Below, piece by piece: positions 7,575 through 16,877 of a stretch of 64,000 nt of DNA (the stretch's first letter is position 1; the number at the start of each line of letters is the position of its first letter). The notes under the pieces were generated by a model. It made no database searches and was not told the DNA's origin. It saw only the letters and a program-made list of their open reading frames with translations. Source of the stretch: Pseudomonas sp. P818 (lineage in GTDB: Bacteria > Pseudomonadota > Gammaproteobacteria > Pseudomonadales > Pseudomonadaceae); assembly GCF_000418555.1 (NCBI RefSeq), contig NZ_ATKM01000011.1, positions 1-64,000 of the forward strand, given 5' to 3'. The position numbers were made by a program, and so were the translations under genes.

Positions 7575-9590
7575 ATGTCCGAGTTTCAGTTGGTGACCCG
7601 CTTCAAACCGGCCGGCGATCAGCCCGAGGCGATCCGGCAGATGATCGAGGGGCTGGAAGCCGGGCTTTCGCACCAGACCCTGCTGGGCGTGACCGGCTCG
7701 GGCAAGACCTTTTCCGTGGCCAACGTGATTGCCCAGGTGCAGCGGCCGACCCTGGTGCTGGCGCCGAACAAGACGCTGGCCGCGCAGCTCTACGGCGAGT
7801 TCAAGGCGTTCTTCCCGAACAACGCGGTGGAGTATTTCGTCTCCTATTACGACTACTACCAGCCGGAAGCCTATGTGCCGTCGTCGGACACCTTCATCGA
7901 GAAGGATGCCTCGATCAACGACCATATCGAGCAGATGCGTCTGTCGGCGACCAAGGCGCTGATCGAGCGCAAGGACGTCATCGTGGTCTGCACCGTGTCG
8001 TCGATCTACGGCCTGGGTAGCCCCGAGGAGTACCTGAAAATGGTGCTGCACCTCGACCGTGGCGACAAGATGGACCAGCGCGCGCTGCTACGCCGTCTGG
8101 CCGAGCTGCAGTACACGCGCAACGACATGGATTTCGCCCGCGCCACCTTCCGTGTGCGCGGCGACGTGATCGACATCTTCCCGGCGGAATCGGATCTGGA
8201 GGCCATTCGCGTCGAGCTGTTCGACGACGAGGTGGAGAGCATCAGCGCCTTCGATCCGCTGACCGGCGAGGTGATCCAGAAGCTGCCGCGTTTCACCTTC
8301 TATCCCAAGAGTCACTATGTAACTCCGCGCGAAACCCTGCTGGAGGCGGTGGAGCAGATCAAGGTCGAGTTGCAGCAGCGTCTGGAATACCTGCGTGGGG
8401 CGAACAAGCTGGTGGAGGCGCAGCGCCTGGAGCAGCGCACGCGCTTCGACCTGGAGATGATCCTCGAGCTGGGCTACTGCAATGGCATCGAGAACTACTC
8501 GCGCTATCTGTCGGGGCGTCCGGCCGGTGCACCGCCGCCGACCCTGTACGACTACCTGCCGGACGAAGCGCTGCTGGTGATCGACGAGTCCCACGTCTCG
8601 GTGCCGCAGGTCGGCGCCATGTACAAGGGCGATCGTTCGCGCAAGGAAACCCTGGTCGAATACGGCTTCCGTCTGCCTTCGGCGCTGGACAACCGGCCGA
8701 TGCGTTTCGAGGAATGGGAGTCGGCCTGCCCACAGACCATCTTCGTCTCCGCCACGCCGGGGCCTTACGAGGCCGAGCATGCCGGGCGGGTGATCGAGCA
8801 GGTGGTGCGCCCCACCGGTCTGGTCGACCCGGCAGTGGAAGTGCGACCGGCGCGCACTCAGGTTGACGACCTGCTCTCGGAGATTCGTCTGTGTGTGGCG
8901 GCAGGCGATCGCGTGCTGGTCACCACCCTGACCAAGCGCATGGCCGAAGACCTGACCGACTATCTCGGCGACCACGACGTCAAGGTGCGCTACCTGCACT
9001 CGGACATTGACACGGTTGAGCGGGTGGAGATCATCCGCGATCTGCGCCTGGGCACCTTCGACGTGCTGGTGGGCATCAACCTGCTGCGCGAGGGCCTGGA
9101 CATGCCCGAAGTCTCGCTGGTGGCGATACTCGATGCGGACAAGGAGGGCTTCCTGCGCAGCGAGCGTTCGCTGATCCAGACCATCGGTCGTGCGGCGCGT
9201 AACCTCAACGGCCGAGCGATTCTGTACGCCGACAATATGACCGGCTCGATGCAGCGCGCCATTGGCGAGACCGAGCGGCGCCGCGCCAAGCAGATCGCCT
9301 TCAACGAGGCCAACGGCATCGTGCCCAAGGGCGTGCAGAAGGACGTCAAGGACATCCTCGAAGGCGCCGTGGTGCCGGGCGCGCGCAGCAACAAGCGCAA
9401 GGGCATGGCCAAGGCGGCGGAGGAGAGCGCTCGCTACGAGAGCGAACTGCGCTCGCCGAGTGAGATCACCAAGCGCATTCGTCAGCTGGAAGAGAAGATG
9501 TACGCCCTGGCGCGCGATCTGGAGTTCGAGGCCGCGGCGCAGTTGCGTGACGAAATCCAGAAGCTGCGCGATCGCTTGTTGCAGGTTTGA
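7575..9590 (+). CDS. uvrB: Excinuclease ABC subunit B
   Basis: DNA helicase-like damage-verification subunit of nucleotide excision repair, 671 residues. The Walker A motif GVTGSGKT is near residue 37, the beta-hairpin inserted behind the lesion is marked by [12 protein letters not shown] near 92, the Walker B DESH is near 336, helicase motif [12 protein letters not shown] is present, and the C-terminal UVR motif (about 630-665) binds UvrC. ATG 7575 ([10 protein letters not shown]) is chosen over the upstream in-frame ATG because it gives the family's N-terminus. No convincing LexA box was found upstream. Confidence 0.98.
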   Translation: MSEFQLVTRFKPAGDQPEAIRQMIEGLEAGLSHQTLLGVTGSGKTFSVANVIAQVQRPTLVLAPNKTLAAQLYGEFKAFFPNNAVEYFVSYYDYYQPEAYVPSSDTFIEKDASINDHIEQMRLSATKALIERKDVIVVCTVSSIYGLGSPEEYLKMVLHLDRGDKMDQRALLRRLAELQYTRNDMDFARATFRVRGDVIDIFPAESDLEAIRVELFDDEVESISAFDPLTGEVIQKLPRFTFYPKSHYVTPRETLLEAVEQIKVELQQRLEYLRGANKLVEAQRLEQRTRFDLEMILELGYCNGIENYSRYLSGRPAGAPPPTLYDYLPDEALLVIDESHVSVPQVGAMYKGDRSRKETLVEYGFRLPSALDNRPMRFEEWESACPQTIFVSATPGPYEAEHAGRVIEQVVRPTGLVDPAVEVRPARTQVDDLLSEIRLCVAAGDRVLVTTLTKRMAEDLTDYLGDHDVKVRYLHSDIDTVERVEIIRDLRLGTFDVLVGINLLREGLDMPEVSLVAILDADKEGFLRSERSLIQTIGRAARNLNGRAILYADNMTGSMQRAIGETERRRAKQIAFNEANGIVPKGVQKDVKDILEGAVVPGARSNKRKGMAKAAEESARYESELRSPSEITKRIRQLEEKMYALARDLEFEAAAQLRDEIQKLRDRLLQV

Positions 9591-9621
9591 TGTTGCCGCG
9601 TGGCGCGGGGTTGCCCGTGAG

Positions 9622-9759
9622 GAGCCCCGCCCCGAGGCGAAGCTTTTGGCTCTGCGGTGTTCTCTCGATTCGCCGCGTGGCGTGGCTCCGTCAGGGTTGT
9701 GCTGTGCCTGTGGAATGTGTGTAGGAGCGGCTGAGCGGCATTCCGCTTCAGCCGCGAAA
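9622..9759. repeat. REP-containing intergenic repeats after uvrB
   Basis: Bases 9622-9675 repeat the module at 5996-6053. Bases 9719-9759 form a REP hairpin (TGTAGGAGCGGCTGA ... TTCAGCCGCGA). The 9591-10038 gap holds no gene; it is filled by this and the next three repeat entries. Confidence 0.7.
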
Positions 9760-9783
9760 TGCCCCGCTTAGACCGCCACAAAC

Positions 9784-9836
9784 TGTGGGAGAGGCTTCAG
9801 CCGCGACAAACCATCGCCGCTAAAGCGCCTCCCACA
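9784..9836. repeat. REP palindromic pair
   Basis: TGTGGGAGAGGCTTCAGCCG faces CGCTAAAGCGCCTCCCACA, an inverted REP pair about 53 bases long. Confidence 0.75.
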
Positions 9837-9860
9837 AAGGTTGATACCGCAGACCGCTTA

Positions 9861-9913
9861 GCCCGGATGCAATCCGGGGCCAGCAGCCCGAGCTCCCCGG
9901 ATTACATCCGGGC
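9861..9913. repeat. GCCCGGATGCAATCCGGG-type palindromic repeat
   Basis: GCCCGGATGCAATCCGGGG faces CCCCGGATTACATCCGGGC; each half is itself a hairpin. Related copies occur at 58385-58443 and 61391-61412. Confidence 0.75.
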
Positions 9914-9930
9914 TACGCCTCGTCGCCTCG

Positions 9931-10007
9931 CGTAGGGTGGATGACGCTCTTCTCATCCACCATTGAGTGTGCAAGTAGTGGACGGATAGAGCGTCATCCA
10001 CCCTACG
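9931..10007. repeat. CGTAGGGTGGAT-ended palindromic element, copy 1
   Basis: 77 bases bounded by CGTAGGGTGGATGACGCT and AGCGTCATCCACCCTACG, with an internal CATCCACC / GTGGACG pair. It lies just downstream of the efflux gene stop. Other copies are at 29061-29133, 61423-61510 and 62392-62458. Confidence 0.75.
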
Positions 10008-10038
10008 ATAGGGCGACGTTGGCTCTGCTGGGCAGGGT

Positions 10039-11592
10039 TCAATGCCCTGCGCCACCGCCTGCCATGTTCTGCGGCAGCTTCCGCGTCAGCAGGATCGCCA
10101 GCATGCTCACGCCCAGGGCGATGCCGATGAAGTGGAAGGCATCGTTGTAGGCCATGATGGTCGCTTGTTCGTGAACGATCTGGCTGAGCCTGGCCAGCGC
10201 CGCCTGTTCGCTGCCCAATGTCTGCGTCAGCAGCTGCAGCCGCTCCTCGACCTGCGGGTTGGTTGGCACGATGGATTCGCGCAGGTAGTCGAAGTAGATT
10301 TTGGCGCGGGCATCCAGCAGGGTCGCGAGCAGCGCGATGCCAATGGCGCCGCCGAGGTTGCGCAGGATGTTGAACAGGCTGGAGGCCGAGCCGGCATCCT
10401 GCGGCAGGATGTAGGCGGTGGCGATCAGCGACACGGTGACCATCACCAGCGGCTGGCCAAGTGCGCGGATGATCTGGATGTGCTGAAACTGCTCGCCGGC
10501 GAAGTCCGGGTTGAGCACACCGGAGAAGAAGCTCGCCGCGCCGAACAGGGCGAAACCCAGGGCGCACAGCCATTTCGGCGAGATGACCTTCATCAGCTTG
10601 GGCACCAGCGGAATCAGGAACAGCTGGGGCACGCCCATCCACATGATCACTTCGCCGATCTGCATGGCGTTGTAGCCTTGGATCTGCGCCAGGTACAGCG
10701 GCAGCACATAGATCGAGCCGTACAGGCCGACACCGAGGCCCAGGCTGGAAATACTGGCCAGGCCGAAATTGCGCTCGCGCAGTACGCCCAGGTTGATCAG
10801 CGGGTTGGGCCGCGACAGCTGCAGGATCACGAACAGGATCAGGCTGACCAGCGCCACGCTGCCAAGGCCGACGATCAGTTGCGACTCCAGCCAGTCCTTG
10901 CGATGGCCTTCCTCAAGGAATACCTGCAGGCAGCCCAGGCCTAGGCCGAGGGTAACGATGCCGGCGTAGTCGGTGGTCTTCAGCAGCTCCCAGTGCGGTG
11001 CCTTCTTCTCCAGGCCATAAAGCAGCCCGGCGATCATGATCAGGCCGGGTGGCACGTTGATGTAGAAGATGTATTCCCAGCCCCAGTTCTCTGTCAGCCA
11101 GCCGCCCAGCGTCGGGCCGATGGAGGGGGCGAAGGTCGCGGTGATGGCGAACAGCGCCATACCCTTGGCGCGGTGGTGCTCGGGTAGCTTGATCAGCGTC
11201 ATGGTGAACGCCAGCGGGATCAGCGCGCCGCCGGTGAAGCCCTGTAGGGCGCGGAACAGGATCATGCTTTCCAGGCTCCAGGCCAGGGAGCACAGCAACG
11301 AGGCGATCAGAAAGCCCACCGACACCCACACCGCCAGGCGCCGCGCCGAGAGCAGCTGTACCAACCAGGCGGTCAGCGGGATCATGATGATCTCGGCCAC
11401 CAGATAGGAGGTGGAGATCCACGAGCCTTCCTCCAGCGTGGCGGACAGCGCACCCTGGATATCCTTCAGCGACGAGTTGGTGATCTGGATATCCAGCACC
11501 GCCATGAACGCGCCGAGCATCGCGCTCATCACCGCAATCCAGTCGCGGCGGCTGGGTTCCGCCGTGGGGCGGATCAGGGCATCACCCGCCAT
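10039..11592 (-). CDS. DHA2-family multidrug efflux MFS transporter (EmrB-like)
   Basis: Inner-membrane proton-driven drug exporter of 517 residues with about 14 hydrophobic helices, as in the DHA2 (EmrB/QacA) family. AVLDIQITNSSL in helix 1 carries the family Asp (D1-type motif), and motif C-like glycine-rich ATFAPSIGPTLGGWL is in helix 5. Its start overlaps the 3' end of the membrane-fusion gene by 11 bases, so translation is probably coupled and the two proteins form an EmrAB-type pump with an outer-membrane channel encoded elsewhere. Substrates are unknown. Confidence 0.92.
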   Translation of the reverse strand: MAGDALIRPTAEPSRRDWIAVMSAMLGAFMAVLDIQITNSSLKDIQGALSATLEEGSWISTSYLVAEIIMIPLTAWLVQLLSARRLAVWVSVGFLIASLLCSLAWSLESMILFRALQGFTGGALIPLAFTMTLIKLPEHHRAKGMALFAITATFAPSIGPTLGGWLTENWGWEYIFYINVPPGLIMIAGLLYGLEKKAPHWELLKTTDYAGIVTLGLGLGCLQVFLEEGHRKDWLESQLIVGLGSVALVSLILFVILQLSRPNPLINLGVLRERNFGLASISSLGLGVGLYGSIYVLPLYLAQIQGYNAMQIGEVIMWMGVPQLFLIPLVPKLMKVISPKWLCALGFALFGAASFFSGVLNPDFAGEQFQHIQIIRALGQPLVMVTVSLIATAYILPQDAGSASSLFNILRNLGGAIGIALLATLLDARAKIYFDYLRESIVPTNPQVEERLQLLTQTLGSEQAALARLSQIVHEQATIMAYNDAFHFIGIALGVSMLAILLTRKLPQNMAGGGAGH

Positions 11593-12631
11593 GGCTGTCG
11601 TCGCTGCGCAGATCGACCGTGACTTCCACCGACATGCCAGGGCGGATCAGTCCATGCAGCGGATTGTCGGCAGCGAAGGTCAGCTTCACCGGCATGCGCT
11701 GCACCACCTTGGTGAAGTTGCCGGTGGCGTTGTCTGGCGGCAGCAGGCTGAACTGCGCGCCGGAGGCGGCGAACAGGCTGTCGATACGGCCTTCGATGGG
11801 TGTGTCGGGGTAGCTGTCGAATAACAGCTCGGCCTTTTGTCCCGGGCGCATGCGGCCGATCTGGGTTTCCTTGAAGTTGGCCTGGATCCAGATGTCCTGA
11901 TCCGGTACCAGCGACAACAGGTAGGCGCCGCTTTGCACCACCTGGCCTTCGCGCGCCGAGCGCTGGCCGACCATGCCGCTGATCGGCGCGTGAATCTGTG
12001 TGCGCGAGAGGTTGAGGTCGGTCTGTTCCAGGTCGGCCTGGGCGGCAAGAATCAGCGCATCCAGGCGTTTGAGCTCGGCTTCCAGGCTGGCCACCTGCTG
12101 ACGCTGAGCCTGCAGATCGGCCTGGGCCTTGGCCACTTGCGAGCGGGCCACGCGATTGTCGGCGGCCAGGGTGGTGACCCGCTCTTCGGAGACATAACCC
12201 GGCTTGCGCAGGGTCTGGGCGCGGCCAAGATCGAGCTTGGCGCGATCGAGGGTCGCCTGGCTGGCGGCGACGTCGGCCTGGCTGGCGGCAATCAGGCTGG
12301 CCTGCTGGTCGAGCTTGCTCTGCGCCTGGGCGCGCTCGGCCTGGTGGGTTTCCAGAGCGGCGAGGGCGCGCTGGCGAGCCAGTCGGAAGTCGGCGTCTTC
12401 CAGCACGGCCAGCAACTGACCAGCCTCCACGTGCTGGTTGTCGCGCACCAGCACCTTTTCGATGCGCGCATTCAACTGGCTGGAGACACGGGTGATCTCG
12501 CCCTGTACGTAGGCGTTGTCGGTGCTCTCGTGATAGCGGCCAACCAGCAGCCATTGAGCGAGCAGGGCGCCGACGATGAGGGCCAGAAGGATTGCGAAAA
12601 CAAGAAGGCGGCGTTGCAGTTTGGCGGGCAT
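11582..12631 (-). CDS. HlyD/EmrA-family periplasmic adaptor of an efflux pump
   Basis: Membrane-fusion protein, 349 residues. One N-terminal transmembrane helix (about 9-27) is followed by the lipoyl/barrel-sandwich start TDNAYVQGEITRVSSQL, a long Ala/Gln-rich coiled-coil hairpin (about 95-205), and the second half ARTQIHAPISGMVGQ-like segment. It bridges the EmrB-like transporter to an outer-membrane factor. The LysR gene at 12739 is divergent with a 107-base shared promoter region, suggesting control of the pump by that regulator. Confidence 0.93.
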   Translation of the reverse strand: MPAKLQRRLLVFAILLALIVGALLAQWLLVGRYHESTDNAYVQGEITRVSSQLNARIEKVLVRDNQHVEAGQLLAVLEDADFRLARQRALAALETHQAERAQAQSKLDQQASLIAASQADVAASQATLDRAKLDLGRAQTLRKPGYVSEERVTTLAADNRVARSQVAKAQADLQAQRQQVASLEAELKRLDALILAAQADLEQTDLNLSRTQIHAPISGMVGQRSAREGQVVQSGAYLLSLVPDQDIWIQANFKETQIGRMRPGQKAELLFDSYPDTPIEGRIDSLFAASGAQFSLLPPDNATGNFTKVVQRMPVKLTFAADNPLHGLIRPGMSVEVTVDLRSDDSHGG

Positions 12632-12738
12632 GCTTGAGGCTCGGGATGCGGCAGAGAAATGTAAGTAAATTTAACAATGTTCCCTTTGCGCTAGTAGACT
12701 CTAGACTTGGCATGCTTTGTTGCTTATGAGGAACAATC

Positions 12739-13659
12739 ATGGGGCTCGATGACGCACTGATCTTTACCCGAGTGGTGGAGTGCCACAGCTTCACCCAGGC
12801 TGCGACCAGCATGGGAATGCAGAAGTCGACAGTTAGTCGGCGCATCGCGCTGCTCGAGGAGCGTCTGGGCGTCCGTCTGCTCAATCGCACCACGCGCAAG
12901 TTGCGTTTGACCGAAGTAGGACAGGCCTATTACGAGCGTTGCCGGCAGATCATGCTCGACTTCGCCGAGGCCGAGCAGGCGGTGATGCAGCTGCAGCGCG
13001 AGCCCTCCGGGCTGTTGCGCATCACCTCACCCATCGAGTTCGGCCAGCTATTTCTTGGGCGAGTGCTGGGCGAGTTCATGCGCCAATACCCGCAGATCGA
13101 TGCCGAAGTGGAACTGACCTCGCGCTCGGTGGACCCGCTGGAGGAGGGCGTGGACATCGCCATCCAGGTCGGCCAGCCGCAGGATTCCACCCTGATCGCG
13201 CGCAAGCTGTTCGAGAGCGGCCGGCGTCTGTGCGCGAGCCCTGCCTACCTGGCTGCCCACGGCACGCCGCGCAGCGTCGTCGAGCTGGAGGGGCATCGGG
13301 CGATCCTCCTGCAGCACGATGCCCCACGCTACTGGCCGCTGCTGGGCGAGCATCTGCCCTGCCAGCGGGTGATGACCTGCAACAACATCACCTTCGCTCG
13401 TGAGGCGACCCTGGCCGGCGCGGGCATTTCCGGGCTACCGGTGATGATCAGCGAAGAGGCTGTGCGCAGCGGGCGCCTGGTGGAGCTGCTGCCCGAGGCG
13501 CGGCTGCCGGTGGGCGAGGTTTATGCCATCTACCCATCGCGGCGCTTTCAGGCAATGAAGGTCAAGGCCTTCCTCGACTTTCTCATTGCCAGCTTGCCCA
13601 TCACCCGGGGCGGCCTGCTGGAGCCGGGGGCCGTCGGCCTGCTAACATCGCCCGCTTGA
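12739..13659 (+). CDS. LysR-family transcriptional regulator next to efflux operon
   Basis: LysR-type regulator of 306 residues: winged HTH at residues 1-60 ([41 protein letters not shown]) and a CrgA-like effector domain with the typical [10 protein letters not shown]. It starts at ATG 12739 preceded by GAGGA. Upstream, TTGTT and AACAA face each other at about 12719-12735, a weak candidate binding site overlapping its own leader. Divergent transcription from the emrAB-like pair points to local regulation; the inducer is unknown. Confidence 0.9.
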   Translation: MGLDDALIFTRVVECHSFTQAATSMGMQKSTVSRRIALLEERLGVRLLNRTTRKLRLTEVGQAYYERCRQIMLDFAEAEQAVMQLQREPSGLLRITSPIEFGQLFLGRVLGEFMRQYPQIDAEVELTSRSVDPLEEGVDIAIQVGQPQDSTLIARKLFESGRRLCASPAYLAAHGTPRSVVELEGHRAILLQHDAPRYWPLLGEHLPCQRVMTCNNITFAREATLAGAGISGLPVMISEEAVRSGRLVELLPEARLPVGEVYAIYPSRRFQAMKVKAFLDFLIASLPITRGGLLEPGAVGLLTSPA

Positions 13660-13693
13660 TTCAAAACCTCGCGTCTTCCTTCCGAGAGCATTC

Positions 13694-15175
13694 ATGACCA
13701 CCGTTCGTACCCGTATCGCGCCATCGCCGACCGGCGATCCCCATGTCGGCACCGCCTACATCGCACTGTTCAACCTGTGCTTCGCTCGTCAGCACGGTGG
13801 CCAGTTCATCCTGCGCATCGAAGACACCGACCAGTTGCGTTCGACCCGTGAATCCGAACAGCAGATTTTCGACGCGCTGCGCTGGCTGGGTATTGAATGG
13901 GACGAAGGCCCGGACGTAGGTGGCCCGCACGGCCCGTACCGGCAGAGCGAGCGTGGCGAGATCTACAAGAAATACTCGGACGAGCTGGTCGCCAAGGGCC
14001 ACGCTTTCCCCTGCTTCTGCTCCGCCGAGCGTCTCGATGAAGTGCGCGCGCAGCAGATGGCCAACAAGGAAACGCCGCGCTACGACGGTCACTGCACGCA
14101 CCTCGATCCGGCCGAGGCGCAGCGCCGCATCGCCGCAGGCGAGTCGCACGTGGTACGCATGAAGGTGCCGAGCGAAGGCGTCTGCGTGGTGCCCGACATG
14201 CTGCGTGGTGACGTCGAGATCCCATGGGATCGCATGGACATGCAGGTGCTTATGAAGGCCGATGGCCTGCCCACCTACTTCCTGGCCAACGTCGTCGACG
14301 ACCATCTGATGGGTATCACCCACGTGCTGCGCGGCGAGGAATGGCTGCCGTCGGCGCCCAAGCTGATCAAGCTCTACGAATACTTCGGTTGGGAGCAGCC
14401 GGCGCTGTGCTATATGCCGCTGCTGCGCAATCCGGACAAGAGCAAGCTGTCCAAGCGCAAGAACCCCACCAGCATCACCTTCTACGAGCGCATGGGCTAT
14501 CTGCCGCAGGCCATGCTCAACTACCTGGGGCGCATGGGCTGGTCGATGCCGGACGAGCGCGAGAAGTTCTCGCTGGCCGAGATGATCGAGCACTTCGATA
14601 TCAACCGTGTGTCGCTGGGCGGGCCGATCTTCGACCTGGAGAAGCTATCCTGGCTCAATGGCCAATGGTTGCGTGAGCTGCCGGTGGAAATCTTCGCCGC
14701 CGAAGTGCAGAAATGGGCGCTCAACCCCGAGTACCTGATGAAGATCGCGCCGCACGTGCAGGGCAGGGTGGAAACCTTCAGTCAGATCGCACCGCTGGCC
14801 GGCTTCTTCTTTTCCGGCGCGCTGAATCTGGACGCCAAGCTGTTCGAGCACAAGAAGCTGTCGCCCGATCAGGTGCGCCAGCTGATGCAGCTGATCCTGT
14901 GGAAGCTCGAGTCGCTCCGCCAGTGGGAAAAGGAGCGCATCACCGGCTGCATCCAGGCGGTGGTCGAGCACCTGGAACTGAAGCTGCGTGACGCCATGCC
15001 GCTGATGTTCGCCGCCATCACCGGCCAGGCCAGCTCGGTATCGGTGCTCGATGCCATGGAAATCCTCGGCCCGGACCTGACTCGCTTCCGCCTGCGCCAG
15101 GCGCTGGAGTTGCTCGGCGGCACCTCGAAGAAAGAGGCCAAGGAGTGGGAAAAGCTGCTGGCGAGCATCGGCTAA
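13694..15175 (+). CDS. gltX: Glutamyl-tRNA synthetase
   Basis: Class I aminoacyl-tRNA synthetase, 493 residues, charging tRNA-Glu. The HIGH signature appears as HVGT near residue 17 ([16 protein letters not shown]) and the KMSKS loop as KSKLSKRK near 250. The C-terminal helical anticodon-binding domain is complete. The gene is directly upstream of the tRNA-Ala/tRNA-Glu array, so the enzyme and its substrate tRNAs are adjacent. ATG 13694 follows TCCGAGAG. Confidence 0.98.
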   Translation: MTTVRTRIAPSPTGDPHVGTAYIALFNLCFARQHGGQFILRIEDTDQLRSTRESEQQIFDALRWLGIEWDEGPDVGGPHGPYRQSERGEIYKKYSDELVAKGHAFPCFCSAERLDEVRAQQMANKETPRYDGHCTHLDPAEAQRRIAAGESHVVRMKVPSEGVCVVPDMLRGDVEIPWDRMDMQVLMKADGLPTYFLANVVDDHLMGITHVLRGEEWLPSAPKLIKLYEYFGWEQPALCYMPLLRNPDKSKLSKRKNPTSITFYERMGYLPQAMLNYLGRMGWSMPDEREKFSLAEMIEHFDINRVSLGGPIFDLEKLSWLNGQWLRELPVEIFAAEVQKWALNPEYLMKIAPHVQGRVETFSQIAPLAGFFFSGALNLDAKLFEHKKLSPDQVRQLMQLILWKLESLRQWEKERITGCIQAVVEHLELKLRDAMPLMFAAITGQASSVSVLDAMEILGPDLTRFRLRQALELLGGTSKKEAKEWEKLLASIG

Positions 15176-15188
15176 GTCGAGGCGTGCC

Positions 15189-15249
15189 GCTGTGGGAGGG
15201 GCTTTAGCCGCGACGGGTGGTGTTGTCGCGGCTGAAGCCCCTTCCACGG
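15189..15249. repeat. REP palindromic pair after gltX
   Basis: TGTGGGAGGGGCTTTAGCCG faces CGGCTGAAGCCCCTTCCACGG, an inverted REP pair between gltX and the tRNA promoter. Confidence 0.8.
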
Positions 15250-15323
15250 TCGATGTTTACTCTCTGTGGGCTCTAAGTAATTGTTCTAGTGGCAAAAACT
15301 TTTGGCTGGCAGGAAAAATGTTG

Positions 15324-15352
15324 TTGACAGCCAATCGGGGCGCTCTTAACAT
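15324..15352 (+). promoter_or_regulatory. Sigma-70 promoter of the tRNA-Ala/Glu array
   Basis: Consensus -35 TTGACA (15324-15329), 17-base spacer, -10 TAACAT (15347-15352), then a GC-rich discriminator GCGCCCC before the tRNA. A GC-rich discriminator is typical of stringently controlled stable-RNA promoters. Confidence 0.75.
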
Positions 15353-15370
15353 GCGCCCCGTCCTCGAGAT

Positions 15371-15446
<76 letters not shown>

Positions 15447-15506
15447 ATCTCGACTCCTTCAGGAGTGCCAGAATCGATGAGAGTCGATTCGCGATCAGGG
15501 TCTTGC

Positions 15507-15582
15507 GTCCCCTTCGTCTAGTGGCCTAGGACACCGCCCTTTCACGGCGGTAACAGGGGTTCGAGTCCCCTAGGGGACGCCA
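15507..15582 (+). tRNA. tRNA-Glu (TTC), copy 1
   Basis: 76 bases with encoded CCA. Acceptor GTCCCCT pairs with AGGGGAC, the anticodon loop CTTTCAC gives TTC, and the T arm is complete. It lies 60 bases after tRNA-Ala in the same transcription unit. Confidence 0.97.
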
Positions 15583-15618
15583 CTTATTCCAGCCGCAGTG
15601 CTCAGGCGCTGCAGCCAG

Positions 15619-15641
15619 TTCGATCCCGTTTAGCTCCACCA
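15619..15641 (+). pseudogene. tRNA-Ala 3' fragment 1
   Basis: 23 bases identical to the tRNA-Ala 3' end (T loop to CCA), standing 36 bases after tRNA-Glu copy 1 without any 5' half. It is followed by a 16-base spacer that recurs at 15930-15945. Confidence 0.85.
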
Positions 15642-15657
15642 ACCATTCGAAGGTTTC

Positions 15658-15741
15658 GTCCCCTTCGTCTAGTGGCCTAGGAAGTCCCCTAGGTGCATGG
15701 CATGCAAGAGGTCAACGGTTCGATCCCGTTTAGCTCCACCA
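15658..15741 (+). pseudogene. Chimeric tRNA fragment: Glu 5' part joined to Ala 3' part (1)
   Basis: Bases 15658-15682 equal the first 25 bases of tRNA-Glu, 15683-15693 equal a piece of the Glu T arm, and 15694-15741 equal tRNA-Ala from the anticodon stem to CCA. The acceptor ends (GTCCCCT and TAGCTCC) cannot pair, so a normal tRNA fold is not possible. Confidence 0.85.
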
Positions 15742-15751
15742 AACACTGACA

Positions 15752-15772
15752 AGGCCAGCGTAGCGCTGGCCT
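15752..15772 (+). terminator. Hairpin inside the tRNA array (1)
   Basis: Perfect 9-bp stem AGGCCAGCG / CGCTGGCCT with a 3-base loop, followed by a weak CGTTCTT tract. It may be a processing hairpin or a leaky terminator; the same stem recurs at 16017-16039. Confidence 0.5.
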
Positions 15773-15794
15773 CGTTCTTCGAAGGTTCCTAGGG

Positions 15795-15870
15795 GTCCCC
15801 TTCGTCTAGTGGCCTAGGACACCGCCCTTTCACGGCGGTAACAGGGGTTCGAGTCCCCTAGGGGACGCCA
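15795..15870 (+). tRNA. tRNA-Glu (TTC), copy 2
   Basis: Identical in sequence to copy 1 over all 76 bases, CCA included. It starts 288 bases after copy 1. Confidence 0.96.
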
Positions 15871-15903
15871 CTTTCCAGTCGCAGCGCGCAGGCGCTGCGA
15901 GCC

Positions 15904-15929
15904 CGGTTCGATCCCGTTTAGCTCCACCA
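15904..15929 (+). pseudogene. tRNA-Ala 3' fragment 2
   Basis: 26 bases identical to the tRNA-Ala 3' end, again placed after a complete tRNA-Glu and before the same 16-base spacer. Confidence 0.85.
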
Positions 15930-15945
15930 ACCATTCGAAGGTTTC

Positions 15946-16007
15946 GTCCCCTTCGTCTATGCATGGCATGCAAGAGGTCAACGGTTCGATCCCGTTTAGC
16001 TCCACCA
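15946..16007 (+). pseudogene. Chimeric tRNA fragment: Glu 5' part joined to Ala 3' part (2)
   Basis: The first 14 bases of tRNA-Glu (15946-15959) are joined directly to the same 48-base tRNA-Ala 3' portion (15960-16007). Same architecture as 15658-15741 but with a shorter Glu part. Confidence 0.85.
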
Positions 16008-16016
16008 ACCACACTC

Positions 16017-16039
16017 AAGGCCAGCCTAGTGCTGGCCTT
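16017..16039 (+). terminator. Hairpin inside the tRNA array (2)
   Basis: AAGGCCAGC / GCTGGCCTT stem with a 5-base loop followed by GTCGTT. It is the second copy of the hairpin at 15752-15772, with a changed loop. Confidence 0.45.
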
Positions 16040-16055
16040 GTCGTTCGAAGGTTTC

Positions 16056-16131
16056 GTCCCCTTCGTCTAGTGGCCTAGGACACCGCCCTTTCACGGCGGT
16101 AACAGGGGTTCGAGTCCCCTAGGGGACGCCA
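16056..16131 (+). tRNA. tRNA-Glu (TTC), copy 3
   Basis: Third identical tRNA-Glu of 76 bases, closing the array 261 bases after copy 2. It is followed by the strong terminator at 16157-16190. Confidence 0.96.
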
Positions 16132-16156
16132 ATTTTCTTGCCGCATTTGCGGAACC

Positions 16157-16190
16157 CAGGGGCTGCCTCTTCAGAGGCGGCCCCTTTTTG
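16157..16190 (+). terminator. Rho-independent terminator of the tRNA array
   Basis: GGGGCTGCCTCT / AGAGGCGGCCCC stem with a 2-base apex and one mismatch, followed by TTTTTG, 27 bases after the last tRNA-Glu. Confidence 0.85.
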
Positions 16191-16270
16191 TTTCTGTCTT
16201 TTCTGTCTCGGTTCTGTGCGCCGTCGCGTCGCCGGCGGACCAACGGTCGCTGCGGCAACTTGCAAATTAA

Positions 16271-16300
16271 TATGATGGTCGTAATATTGCGTCCATCATA
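16271..16300 (+). promoter_or_regulatory. Candidate operator of the adjacent TetR regulator
   Basis: TATGATGG (16271-16278) and CCATCATA (16293-16300) are perfect inverted repeats; extending inward, TCG and CGT match with one mismatch. The site ends 16 bases before the TetR start codon and overlaps the likely promoter, as expected for autorepression. Confidence 0.6.
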
Positions 16301-16315
16301 TGAAAGGACTTGGCC

Positions 16316-16855
16316 ATGAGCGACGGCAAGATTCAAACCCGCAAACGCATTCTCGCTGCTGCGCAGCGCGTGCTTGCAGAGCGCGGCCCCAGCGATCCCG
16401 CGGTCGCGGAGGTGATGGCCGCTGCAGGGCTGACGGTGGGGGGCTTCTACGCCCATTTCCCCAGCAAGGACGCCCTGATGCTCGAGGCCTTCCGTCAGTT
16501 GCTCAGCGCGCGGCGTGAGGGGATGGCAGCGGTCGACCCGAAACTCGCCGGCGTGGAACGCAGGGCCCTGATGGCGACGTTCTACCTGTCGCGTCGGCAT
16601 CGCGACACGCCTGAAGCCTGTTGCCCGCTGCCCAGCTCGCTGGCGGAAATCGCACGCATGCCGGACGGCTTTCGTCAGGCCCTGGCCGAACACATTGAAT
16701 TGATGGTGGCGCAGATGAGCAGTGCGCCAGAAGAGGCGGATACGGCGCTGGCTGATCTGGCGCTGATGGTCGGTGGTCTGGCTCTGGCGCGGGCGCTGGG
16801 CCCTGGCGAGCTGTCCGACCGTGTGTTGCGTGCTGCCAAGTCGGCAGTGGTGTGA
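16316..16855 (+). CDS. TetR-family transcriptional repressor
   Basis: 179 residues. N-terminal TetR HTH (RKRILAAAQRVLAERGPSDPAVAEVMAAAGLTVGGFYAHFPSKDALM, about 8-55) and a helical ligand domain containing CCPLPSSLAEIAR. ATG 16316 is preferred over TTG 16310 because AAAGGA at 16303-16308 is correctly spaced. A 30-base palindrome stands just upstream. It precedes an alpha/beta hydrolase gene by 22 bases, so the two probably form one unit and the repressor may respond to that enzyme's substrate; this is inference. Confidence 0.9.
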   Translation: MSDGKIQTRKRILAAAQRVLAERGPSDPAVAEVMAAAGLTVGGFYAHFPSKDALMLEAFRQLLSARREGMAAVDPKLAGVERRALMATFYLSRRHRDTPEACCPLPSSLAEIARMPDGFRQALAEHIELMVAQMSSAPEEADTALADLALMVGGLALARALGPGELSDRVLRAAKSAVV

Positions 16856-16877
16856 ATCAGGCTCGAAGGAGAAGGTG

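Noticed and set aside
15814..16018. Minus-strand open frames with NGIEPLTS-like peptides in the tRNA array
   Set aside because: These are antisense translations of tRNA-Ala and tRNA-Glu repeats, a known source of spurious protein entries.
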